Assembly: GCF_019219825.1 (NCBI RefSeq)
Contig: NZ_JAHUXH010000006.1
Span: forward strand, 1 to 64,000
Direction of reading: 5' to 3'
DNA from: Streptomyces sp. TRM70350
GTDB lineage: Bacteria; Actinomycetota; Actinomycetes; Streptomycetales; Streptomycetaceae
DNA length: 64,000 nucleotides
Made by a program: the position numbers and the translations under genes. Below, in pieces: positions 29,418 to 37,043 of the stretch (its first letter is position 1; each line of letters opens with the position of its first letter). The notes below the pieces were generated by a model. The model saw only the letters and a list, made by a program, of their open reading frames with translations, was not told the DNA's origin and searched no databases.

Positions 29418-30554
29418 TCAGGCCTCGGTGCGGCCGAGAGTCGACACGAAGTCGATGGGCTGGGCGGAGGAGCCCTCCAGGGCGAGGTCTGCGGCGATGT
29501 CGCCGAAGGCGGGCGAGAGCTTGAAGCCGTGGCCGGAGAAACCGGCGAGCAGGACGACGTTCTCCGCGCCGGGCAGCGGGCCGATCAGCGGGCGGCTGCT
29601 CTCGGTGTAGCCCTCCATGAAGACGGACAGGCGGGTCGGGTCCGGGTGCAGGTCCGGCACATGGCGGCGGAGCAGCTCGGTGTAGATCTCCAGCTCCTCC
29701 GGCTGCACGGTGCGGTCCAGCGCGTTGGGGTCGCCGGCGGGTCGGTGCAGGTCCTTGCTGAGCCCGATCTTGACGGAGACGCCGTCCGGGGAAGGCAGGC
29801 CGTAGCAGTGGGTGGGGGCGGTACGGATGAACGCGGGGCGCTCCTCGCCGAACCAGGCGTCGGTGGTCGGCACGAACCAGGCGCTGATCAGGCGGCGGAT
29901 GTCCACCTCCCACGGCAGGTCGGGCAGCAGGTCGTTCACCCACGGGCCGACGGTGACGACGACCGCGTCGAAGCGCTCGCCGCCGGAGTCGGTGCGGACC
30001 TCCACTCCACCGCTCACCGGCGTGATCTCCCGCACGGGCGTGTAGCGGTGGATCCGGGCGCCCAGCTGCTCGGCGCGGCGGGCGGCGGTCTGGACGGTCA
30101 GCTCGGGGCGGATGAAGCCCGCGCGGCGGTCGAGCACGACTGCGTCGCCGTCCTCCAGCCGGTACTGGGGGAAACGTTTCGCCAGCGCCTCGGCGTCCAG
30201 CACCTCATGGTCGAGGCCGTGCTCCGCGATGGACTCCAGGACGGTGGCCATCTGCCGTTCCGCGGTCGGCCCCATCAGCAGGCACCCGGTCAGACGGCGC
30301 AGCTCACGGCCGGTCTCCTGCTGAAGCTGCTCCCACAGGGCGTCGGCGTGCTTGAGGAGCGGGACGTACCGGGAGTCCTCGAAGTGGGCGCTGCGGAAGA
30401 TCCGGGTCTCACCGCCGGCGGCGCTGCGGTCGTGACCGGGGGCGAAGCGGTCGTAGGCGACGACCTCGGCGCCCCGGGCCGCGAGCCGCCAGGCGGCCTG
30501 GCTGCCCATCGTTCCCACGCCGACGACGGCGACGCGCTTCCTGGCAGCTGACAC
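29418..30554 (-). CDS. SoxA/MTOX-like FAD-dependent amine oxidase, copy 2
   Basis: The first gene of the long minus-strand operon encodes a 378-residue flavoprotein closely matching copy 1 along its whole length (RVAVVGVGTMGSQAAWRLAARG; IRPELTVQTAARRA; GFSGHGFKLSPAFGD). It also has Phe at position 312 (SVFMEGYTE) in place of the flavin-linking Cys, and keeps the active-site Lys (SVKIGLS). The GTG at 30554 is chosen because GAAAGGAA lies just upstream and the protein begins SAARKRVAVVG, like copy 1. The tandem copies likely arose by duplication and may act on related methylated or N-alkyl amines, or form a heteromer. Confidence 0.9.
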   Translation of the reverse strand: MSAARKRVAVVGVGTMGSQAAWRLAARGAEVVAYDRFAPGHDRSAAGGETRIFRSAHFEDSRYVPLLKHADALWEQLQQETGRELRRLTGCLLMGPTAERQMATVLESIAEHGLDHEVLDAEALAKRFPQYRLEDGDAVVLDRRAGFIRPELTVQTAARRAEQLGARIHRYTPVREITPVSGGVEVRTDSGGERFDAVVVTVGPWVNDLLPDLPWEVDIRRLISAWFVPTTDAWFGEERPAFIRTAPTHCYGLPSPDGVSVKIGLSKDLHRPAGDPNALDRTVQPEELEIYTELLRRHVPDLHPDPTRLSVFMEGYTESSRPLIGPLPGAENVVLLAGFSGHGFKLSPAFGDIAADLALEGSSAQPIDFVSTLGRTEA

Positions 30555-30715
30555 AGGGGTTTCCTTTCGTATCGCCGGGGCGCATGCTGGCTCCCCTGCG
30601 TGAGACTGTTCGATTCGAGAGGGTTTGGGCGGGGCCGGGGCTTCGGGGGCCGTCGGCTCGCATCCGTCCGGTTCTCGTAAGTCCGGCTCACTTCGTCGGG
30701 ATCTTCCGGGGAGCC

Positions 30716-30752
30716 GTGCCACATTGTGGAATGCTGTGCTGGAATCTGGCAC
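30716..30752. promoter_or_regulatory. Candidate IclR operator region in the divergent promoter interval
   Basis: A perfect palindrome CCACA-T-TGTGG (30719-30729) lies within a wider GTGCCA (30716-30721)/TGGCAC (30747-30752) dyad, with near-direct repeats TGTGGAAT and TGGAATCTG. It sits between the flavoprotein operon and the divergent iclR gene, where an IclR-type regulator would bind. Confidence 0.4.
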
Positions 30753-30828
30753 AGAGAATGGCAGTGGCCCGAGAGGGAGTCAAGAGGGTGTCGGCCAGAA
30801 ATTCCGAGGATTAACAGGGGGAAACCGG

Positions 30829-31190
30829 ATGGAAATGAATAGCGTCACCAGGTCGCTGCGCATCCTGGAGGCGGTCGCCCAGCATCAGCCGGTCGCTGTC
30901 GGGGAGTTGACGAAGTTCTTCGGCCTGTCGAAGTCGACGGTGCAGCGCACCCTGGTCACCCTGTCCGAGGCGGGCTGGCTCCGGGCCAACCGCAAGGAGA
31001 CCACCCGCTGGGAGATCGGCGCCCGCGTCCTGGCCGTGCGGCCCGCCGCCCTGCAGGGGTCCAGCCTGTTCGTCGCCGCCCGCGAGCCCATGGTCCGGCT
31101 CCGCGACGCGGTGAACGAGACCATCCACCTGTCGGTGCCCGACGCCCTGCAGTGCATGGTCGTCGTCGACCGCGGCGGCCAGCCGGTCAG
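30829..31190 (+). pseudogene. IclR-family regulator, truncated after ~120 residues
   Basis: The N-terminal winged-helix domain is intact: VTRSLRILEAVAQHQPVAVGEL and SKSTVQRTLVTLSEAGW. The linker helix and the beginning of the effector domain follow (NETIHLSVPDALQCMVVVDRGG). Homology then stops around 31185-31190, where sequence of a minus-strand IS256-type transposase begins. The open frame runs on to 31272 through foreign residues. About half of the ligand-binding domain is lost, so ligand response is probably abolished; the DNA-binding part could still be made. Being divergent from the amine operon, this was very probably its regulator. Confidence 0.8.
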
Positions 31191-31880
31191 GGCGGTGGGG
31201 TTGGGGAAGACCTGCACGACGTCGGCCAGAAATTCTTCCAGTGCCCCGGCGGGAAGTCCGCGAACGCGGTGATCTCCCCGGCGGCTTCCAACAGCATGAC
31301 TTTGACCAGCTGGGTGCGGACGGCCTCGGCAGTGGTCTGCGCGACGATGGTCCGGATGGCGACGGCCATCTCCCCAGAACCTTCTCGATGCCGGAAAACA
31401 CGTCCCGGACGAAGCGGACCCGGCACCTTGCCAGGCCACGCCACGGAAGACGGTGCGGGCCACCAGCCCGCTGCGGCTGTCGGAGATCACCAGCCGGACA
31501 TGTTCCAGGCCACGGGCCCGCAGACTGCGCGGGAACTTCGTCCAGAACGGCTTGGACTCACTGTCGCCGACCATCAGCCCGAGGATCTCGGGGTGCCCGG
31601 TAGCGGAGATCCCGGTAGCGATGACCACCGCCTGAGAGGCGATCCGGTGGTTGACCCCGGCCCTGCCGTGGGTGGCGTCCAGGAACACGTAGGGGAAGAC
31701 GTGTGGTCCAGCGGGCGTTCCGTGAAGGCGGTCAGCTCCTCGTCCAGCTCGCCGCGGACCGCGGGAGTCCTCGGACTGGGAGATCCGGCTGTCCGCACCC
31801 AGGGCTTTGACCAGTCGTCGACCGAGCGGGTGGGCAGTCCGTGCACGTGGCCTCCACTACCACGGCGAACGGACATGCCC
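31190..31880 (-). mobile_element. IS256-family (mutator-type) transposase remnant, multiply frameshifted
   Basis: On the minus strand, transposase segments appear in several frames in the right order. GELDEELTAFTERPLDHT comes first, then FLDATHGRAGVNHRIASQAV and GDSESKPFWTKFPRSLRARG, then VRLVISDSRSGLVA, then AFADFPPGHWKNFW, and finally DVVQVFPNPTAL. These match the catalytic core and C-terminus of IS256-type transposases. The N-terminal third is absent and no terminal inverted repeats or target duplication were recognised. The element is dead and has truncated the adjoining iclR gene. Confidence 0.8.
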
Positions 31881-32196
31881 GAGTTCTGCAGAGCGTAGCC
31901 GGCGCCGAGTCAGCACGGGACAGAGGAGCACGGGTGATGACGTGGGACTTCAGTCAGCACCGAACCAGCACGGGAGTCAGCACGCCACCGTCGAATCACC
32001 CATAACTACGCGTCTGGACAGCGGTCATCTCGACCCTCTTCAAGCCGCTGAGCCGCCGCTCCGCGAGCGGGCATGGTGGTCCGACGCATAGCCGCGCCCC
32101 GAACTATGTTGGCCCACCACATGTGCGCCTGACCTGCAGGTTTCTACGGTGTGCCCACACGTACCCGTCCCCACCGCACACGAGGAAGTGGCGCAC
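31881..32196. other. Gene-free stretch upstream of the MHS transporter
   Basis: No gene is supported here. Short repeated words such as CAGCACGGGA occur near 31913-31975. The sequence is probably decayed DNA left by the IS256 element plus the leader of the transporter gene. The missing C-terminal half of iclR is not found in it. Confidence 0.4.
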
Positions 32197-33579
32197 ATGG
32201 CCTCCGCAGCAACCGCTCCCCCATCCCTGGGCAAACTGAAGCGCATCGTCGCCGCGTCCCTCATCGGCACCACCATCGAGTGGTACGACTTCTTCCTGTA
32301 CGGCTCGGCGGCCGCGCTCGTGTTCAACCAGCTGTTCTTCCCGGAGTCCGACCCGCTCGTCGGCACGCTGCTGTCGTTCCTGACCTACGCCGTGGGCTTC
32401 GCGGCCCGGCCGCTCGGTGCGCTGGTCTTCGGGCACTACGGCGACCGGCTCGGGCGGAAGAAGCTGCTCGTGCTGAGTCTGTTGCTGATGGGCGGCGCGA
32501 CCTTCGCGATCGGGCTCCTGCCCACCCACGCGACGATCGGCAGCGCGGCGCCCGTGCTGCTGACCGTGCTGCGGCTCGTGCAGGGCTTCGCGCTCGGTGG
32601 TGAGTGGGGCGGCGCCGTCCTGCTGGTGTCGGAGCACGGGGACGCCCGACGTCGTGGCTTCTGGGCGTCGTGGCCGCAGACCGGCGCGCCCGCGGGGCAG
32701 CTCCTCGCGACCGGCGTGCTGTCCTTCCTCACCGCCGTCCTGTCCGAGGCCGCCTTCACCGGCTGGGGCTGGCGCATTCCGTTCCTGCTCTCCGGGGTGC
32801 TGGTGATCGTCGGACTGTGGATCCGGCTCTCCGTCGACGAGTCCCCCGTCTTCCAGCAGGCGCTCGCCCAGGCCGAGGCACGCAAGGCCGACCACGCGGC
32901 GCAGGCCGAGAAAATGCCGCTCGTCGCGGTGCTGCGGCACCACTGGCGGGACGTCCTGGTGGCCATGGGCGCCCGTATGGCCGAGAACATCAGCTACTAC
33001 GTCATCACCGCCTTCATCCTCGTCTACGCCACCACCTCCGCCGGCGTCTCCAAGCAGACCGCCCTCAACGCGGTGCTCATCGCGTCGGCCGTGCACTTCG
33101 CGGTCATCCCGCTGTGGGGCGCGCTGTCCGACCGGATCGGCCGCCGTCCCGTCTATCTGATCGGCGCGGTCGGCGTCGGCCTGTGGATGTTCCCGTTCTT
33201 CGCGCTCATCGACACCGGCGGCTTCGGCAACCTGCTCCTCGCCGTGACCGTGGGTCTGGTGCTGCACGGGGCGATGTACGCGCCGCAGGCCGCCTTCTTC
33301 TCCGAGATGTTCGCGACCCGCATGCGCTACTCCGGCGCCTCCATCGGCGCCCAGTTCGCCTCCGTCGCCGCGGGCGCCCCGGCCCCGCTGATCGCCACCG
33401 CCCTGCTGTCGGACTACGGCAGCTCCACTCCCATCTCCCTGTACGTCATCGCCGCCGCGCTCCTCACGATCGTCGCCGTGGCGGCGGCCAAGGAGACCCG
33501 CAACCGGGATCTGGCCGACGTCGCCCCCGCCGACGCCGAGCGGTCGGCGTCCCGGGCCGCGGACGCGCACACCGTCTGA
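32197..33579 (+). CDS. MFS transporter, metabolite:H+ symporter (MHS) family
   Basis: The 460-residue membrane transporter has about 12 transmembrane segments. N-terminal IGTTIEWYDFFLYGSAAALVF and the loop GHYGDRLGRKK are hallmarks of the ShiA/ProP/KgtP-type MHS family; a second conserved loop reads ALSDRIGRRPVY. It imports an organic acid or zwitterion by proton symport. The ATG at 32197 follows GAGGAAG (32182-32188). It is convergent with the PucR regulator and beta-hydroxybutyrate dehydrogenase genes, together a probable uptake-and-use set for 3-hydroxybutyrate or a related acid. Confidence 0.93.
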   Translation: MASAATAPPSLGKLKRIVAASLIGTTIEWYDFFLYGSAAALVFNQLFFPESDPLVGTLLSFLTYAVGFAARPLGALVFGHYGDRLGRKKLLVLSLLLMGGATFAIGLLPTHATIGSAAPVLLTVLRLVQGFALGGEWGGAVLLVSEHGDARRRGFWASWPQTGAPAGQLLATGVLSFLTAVLSEAAFTGWGWRIPFLLSGVLVIVGLWIRLSVDESPVFQQALAQAEARKADHAAQAEKMPLVAVLRHHWRDVLVAMGARMAENISYYVITAFILVYATTSAGVSKQTALNAVLIASAVHFAVIPLWGALSDRIGRRPVYLIGAVGVGLWMFPFFALIDTGGFGNLLLAVTVGLVLHGAMYAPQAAFFSEMFATRMRYSGASIGAQFASVAAGAPAPLIATALLSDYGSSTPISLYVIAAALLTIVAVAAAKETRNRDLADVAPADAERSASRAADAHTV

Positions 33580-33590
33580 CGCCCGGCCTC

Positions 33591-33620
33591 GACCCCTGTA
33601 CGCCCGTGCGTACAGGGGTC
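33591..33620. terminator. Bidirectional hairpin between convergent MHS transporter and PucR genes
   Basis: A perfect 12-bp stem (33591-33602 with 33609-33620) with a 6-base loop lies exactly between the two stop codons; its right arm reaches into the PucR stop region. There is no long U-tract, as is common in Streptomyces terminators. Confidence 0.75.
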
Positions 33621-35565
33621 ACTTGCGTATCGGAGTCGCCAAGCGGTGCAGCCGCAGGGCGAGTTGGATCTCCAGGGCGCGCGACGGGGTCTGCCAGTCG
33701 TCGCCCAGGAGTCGGCCGATACGTTCCAGGCGCTGGGCGACGGTGTTGACGTGGACGTGGAGTTCGTCCTTGGTGCGGGCCGGGCTCGTCCCGCAGGCGA
33801 AGTAGGCGTCGAGCGTGCGCACCAGGTCGGTGCCGCGGCGTTCGTCGTACGCCACGACCTGGCCGATCGTGCGGTCGACGAAACCGGCGATGTCCCGGTC
33901 GCCGGCCAGCAGCAGGCCCAGGAAGCCGAAGTCCTCGGCGGCGGCCCCGTCGCCGCTACGGCCGAGCAGGCGCAGGGCGTCCAGGCAGCGCCGTCCCTCC
34001 TCGTAGGCGGCGGCGACGGCGTCGGGCCGGGCGGTGAGGTCCTCGACCGGTGCGGACGCGCCGACCGTGACCGCTTCGTGGACGGCGGTGCCCAGCTGCC
34101 GGGCGGTGCGGCGGGCCAGGCCCGTCGCCGTGTCACCGGCGTCGAGGGGCAGCAGCAGGACCGTACCGCCGTCGCGGGTGGCGGCCAGGCCGTGCCGGGT
34201 GGCGGCGAGGTGGGACGCGGCGGACCACAGGCGTCGGCGGGCGTCCGCCTCCTGGTCGGCGTCGGCCGGGGGGCCGTCGAGGCGGGCGGCGAGGACGACG
34301 TGGGTGGCGTCGAGGTCGGCGTGCAGCCGGGAGGCGCGTTCGCGCAGCAGGCGCGGGTCGCGGTCGCGGGCGTCGAGCAGGTCGTCGAGGAGTTCGCCCC
34401 GGACGCGTTGCTCGGCCTCGGCGGCGGAGCGCCGGGCGAGCAGCAGCAGTGAGGTGACCATCGCGGCGCGCTCCAGCGTGCGCTGGTCGACGGGGTCGAG
34501 GCCGGGATGGCCGCGCAGCACGAGCGCGCCGAACAGTTCACCGCCCGCGGCGACGGCGGCGATCCAGTCGTCCTCGTGCCGGACCGTGTGCCCTTCGGTG
34601 CGGAAGGCCTCCAGGGCCTGCGCCGGTGCGGCGGTGACGTCGGTGAACTCGACCGTGCCGTCGAGGACTTCGGAGACGGCGGCGGCCACGTCGTGCACCC
34701 CGCCGCCGCGCAGCACCAGTTCGGCGAGCCGGTCGTGCACGTCGGAGGCACGTTCGATGACGGCGCTGCGGTCCCGGATGATCTCGTTGGCGCGCTCCAG
34801 GTCGGCGAGGGCGGAGCGGGTCTCGGTGAGCAGGTTCGCGGTGTCGATGGCTGCGGCGGCCAGGGCGGCGAAGGAGCCGAGCAGCGCGATCTGCTCACGC
34901 TCGAAGACCCGCGCGCGCCGGTCCGCCGCGAACAGCACGCCGATCACGTGGTGCCCCAGCATCAGCGGCACGCCGAGGATGGCGACCAGTCCCTCGTCCC
35001 GTACGCCCGCGTCGATGGTGGCGGTGTGCTGGAAGCGGTCGTCCCGGAAGTAGTCGTCGGTGACGTACGGCCGGGCCGTCTGCGCGACCAGGCCGCCCAG
35101 GCCCTCCCCCATGCCGAGCCGCAGCTGCTGGAAGCGGGCCGCGACCGAGCCCTCGGTCACGCGCATGTAGGTGTCGCCTCGGTCCGGGTCGTTCAGGCTG
35201 AGGTAGGCGACATCGGTGCCGAGCAGCGACCGGGCGCGCTGCACGATCGCCCGGAGCACGGCGTCCAGGTCGCGCAGTCCGGCCAGGTCGTGGGCGGTCT
35301 CGAAGAGCGCCGACAGCTCCGCCTCCCGGCGGCGCCGCCCCTCCAGCTCCGACCTGACACGCAGGGCGAGCAGCTTGGCGTGTTCGAGCGCCGCGATCCG
35401 TTCGGCGGGCCGGCCCTGGGCGCGGGCGAGCAGCACGGGCTGCTCGTAGGCGTCGGCGGACGCGCCACGGGCCAGCAGCTCCAGGAACGGCGCCTCGGCG
35501 CCGTACGAGGGCGCCTCGGGGTCGCCGGTGGGGCGCTCGGCGGACTGCACGTGATCGCGGGACAT
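33619..35565 (-). CDS. PucR/CdaR-type regulator with GAF domain
   Basis: The 648-residue transcription factor starts with a short helical region. A GAF sensor domain follows at about residues 85-240 (ARSLLGTDVAYLSLNDPDRGDTY ... GVPLMLGHHVIGVLFAADRR), then a coiled-coil-like linker (ALADLERANEIIRDRSAVIERA) and a large middle region. The PucR C-terminal HTH reads RTLDAYFACGTSPARTKDELHVHVNTVAQRLERIGRLLG. The ATG at 35565 (MSRDHVQSAE) is preferred for its upstream GAGGA; an ATG at 35583 is possible. It probably controls the adjacent SDR gene and the convergent transporter gene. Confidence 0.9.
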   Translation of the reverse strand: MSRDHVQSAERPTGDPEAPSYGAEAPFLELLARGASADAYEQPVLLARAQGRPAERIAALEHAKLLALRVRSELEGRRRREAELSALFETAHDLAGLRDLDAVLRAIVQRARSLLGTDVAYLSLNDPDRGDTYMRVTEGSVAARFQQLRLGMGEGLGGLVAQTARPYVTDDYFRDDRFQHTATIDAGVRDEGLVAILGVPLMLGHHVIGVLFAADRRARVFEREQIALLGSFAALAAAAIDTANLLTETRSALADLERANEIIRDRSAVIERASDVHDRLAELVLRGGGVHDVAAAVSEVLDGTVEFTDVTAAPAQALEAFRTEGHTVRHEDDWIAAVAAGGELFGALVLRGHPGLDPVDQRTLERAAMVTSLLLLARRSAAEAEQRVRGELLDDLLDARDRDPRLLRERASRLHADLDATHVVLAARLDGPPADADQEADARRRLWSAASHLAATRHGLAATRDGGTVLLLPLDAGDTATGLARRTARQLGTAVHEAVTVGASAPVEDLTARPDAVAAAYEEGRRCLDALRLLGRSGDGAAAEDFGFLGLLLAGDRDIAGFVDRTIGQVVAYDERRGTDLVRTLDAYFACGTSPARTKDELHVHVNTVAQRLERIGRLLGDDWQTPSRALEIQLALRLHRLATPIRK

Positions 35566-35641
35566 GGTCACAGGATTCCTCATCGCCGGGCCGCCCCGTC
35601 AGCCCTGTGGAAAACTCCGGGCACCCCGAGCCCGGGCCGAA

Positions 35642-36442
35642 CTAGTGCGCGGTCCAGCCGCCGTCGAGTACGAGCGACGCACCGGTCATGAAGGACGCCT
35701 GTGGGCTGCACAGGTAGGCCACGGCCTCGGCGACCTCCTCGGGTTCGATGAGCCGCTTGACCGCGCTGTCCTGCAGCATGACCTCCGAGAGGACGCGCTC
35801 CTGCGGGATGCCGTGCGCCCTCGCCTGGTCGGCGAGCTGCTTCTCGACCAGGGGGGTGCGGACGTAGGCGGGGTTCACGCAGTTCGAGGTGACGCCGTGG
35901 GGTGCGCCTTCCAGAGCGGCGGTCTTGGACAGCCCTTCCAGGCCGTGTTTGGCGGCCACGTACGCCGCCTTGTAGGCGGAGGCGCGCAGGCCGTGCACGG
36001 AGGAGATGTTCACGATGCGGCCCCAGCCCTGCCCGTACATGTGCGGCAGCGCGCCGCGGATGAGGCGGAACGGCGCCTCCAGCATCACGGTGAGCACAGT
36101 GTGGAAGACGTCGGGCGGGAACTCCTCGATGGGGCGGACCAGTTGGAGCCCGGCATTGTTCACCAGCACGTCCGTGCCGGCGGCCGCGGCCTCGGCGGCG
36201 TCCAGGTCGGTGAGGTCGAGGACGTGCGGTGCGACGCTGCCGGGCAGGCCCGCCGACTGCTCGGCGAGCGCCTCCAGACCGGCGTCGTCCCGGTCGACGG
36301 CTCTGACCTTGGCGCCGGCGGCCGCGAGCCGCAGGACACAGGCGCGGCCGATACCGCCGGCGGCGCCGGTGACGAGGGCCGTGCGGCCGCCGAGGTCGAG
36401 CGTGGGGGCGTGGGGGCCGGGAAGGGCACGGGACGCGGTCAT
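35642..36442 (-). CDS. 3-hydroxybutyrate dehydrogenase-like SDR
   Basis: The 266-residue NAD-dependent short-chain dehydrogenase has the cofactor motif TGAAGGIG at 25-32, Asp50 after the second strand favouring NAD, NNAG at 95-98, and catalytic Ser148, Tyr161 and Lys165 (YVAAKHG). The region HGLEGLSKTAALEGAPHGVTSNCVNPAYVRTPLVEKQL is characteristic of D-3-hydroxybutyrate dehydrogenases, which interconvert 3-hydroxybutyrate and acetoacetate. Its neighbours, a PucR regulator and an organic-acid symporter, support a role in ketone-body or polyhydroxybutyrate monomer use. Confidence 0.88.
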   Translation of the reverse strand: MTASRALPGPHAPTLDLGGRTALVTGAAGGIGRACVLRLAAAGAKVRAVDRDDAGLEALAEQSAGLPGSVAPHVLDLTDLDAAEAAAAGTDVLVNNAGLQLVRPIEEFPPDVFHTVLTVMLEAPFRLIRGALPHMYGQGWGRIVNISSVHGLRASAYKAAYVAAKHGLEGLSKTAALEGAPHGVTSNCVNPAYVRTPLVEKQLADQARAHGIPQERVLSEVMLQDSAVKRLIEPEEVAEAVAYLCSPQASFMTGASLVLDGGWTAH

Positions 36443-36496
36443 GGGTCGACCCTAGGCAGCCCGTGCCCCCGGCCCCATGTGGTCAGCCCCCATACT

Positions 36497-36976
36497 TCAT
36501 TCGAACGTCGTGGGGTCGAACCATGTGGGTGCGTCCGACAGGGACTGCTTGATCCGCAGCAGCCCGAACTCGTTGAGCGTCGGTAGCGCGTCGACGTCGA
36601 ACCAGGCGACGTCCAGCGACTCGTCGTCGTTCACCCGTGCCTCGCCGCCGACGGCCCGGCAGCGGAACGTGATGTCCATGTACTGGCAGATGTCGCCGTT
36701 GCCGTACGTGACGGGCTTCAGCGCCTGGACCAGCACCACCCGCTCGGGCACGCAGCGCACCGCGGTCTCCTCGTGGACCTCCCGCACCGCGCAGGCGGCG
36801 GGCTGCTCCCCCGGGTCCGGGATGCCGCCGATCAGCGACCATCGGCCGGTGTCGCGGCGGCGGTTCAGCAGCACTCGGCCGTCGTCGTCGAAGACGACCG
36901 CGGTGACCCCGGGGAGCCAGAGCAGCTGATGCCCGGCGGACGCCCGCAGGGTGCGGATGAAGTCAGGAGTAGCCAT
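36497..36976 (-). CDS. Nudix hydrolase
   Basis: The 159-residue cytoplasmic pyrophosphohydrolase has a full Nudix box at residues 51-73 (GIPDPGEQPAACAVREVHEE then TAV): Gly51, Glu57, Arg65, Glu66, Glu69 and Glu70 are all present, with Ala72 for the usual Gly. It hydrolyses a nucleoside diphosphate linked to another moiety; MutT-like or NADH-pyrophosphatase-like substrates cannot be distinguished. It is followed 67 bp later by lnt on the same strand. Confidence 0.93.
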   Translation of the reverse strand: MATPDFIRTLRASAGHQLLWLPGVTAVVFDDDGRVLLNRRRDTGRWSLIGGIPDPGEQPAACAVREVHEETAVRCVPERVVLVQALKPVTYGNGDICQYMDITFRCRAVGGEARVNDDESLDVAWFDVDALPTLNEFGLLRIKQSLSDAPTWFDPTTFE

Positions 36977-37043
36977 GGGCTGACCCTAACGGGCGGTTTC
37001 CGCGCCCCCGGGCGGGTTCCGGGGGCGTACGGCGGGCGTACCG

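Noticed and set aside
16377..30554. Ectoine or putrescine (Puu) degradation operon
   Set aside because: Key genes of both pathways (ectoine hydrolase; gamma-glutamylputrescine synthetase and hydrolase) are absent, although several families are shared.
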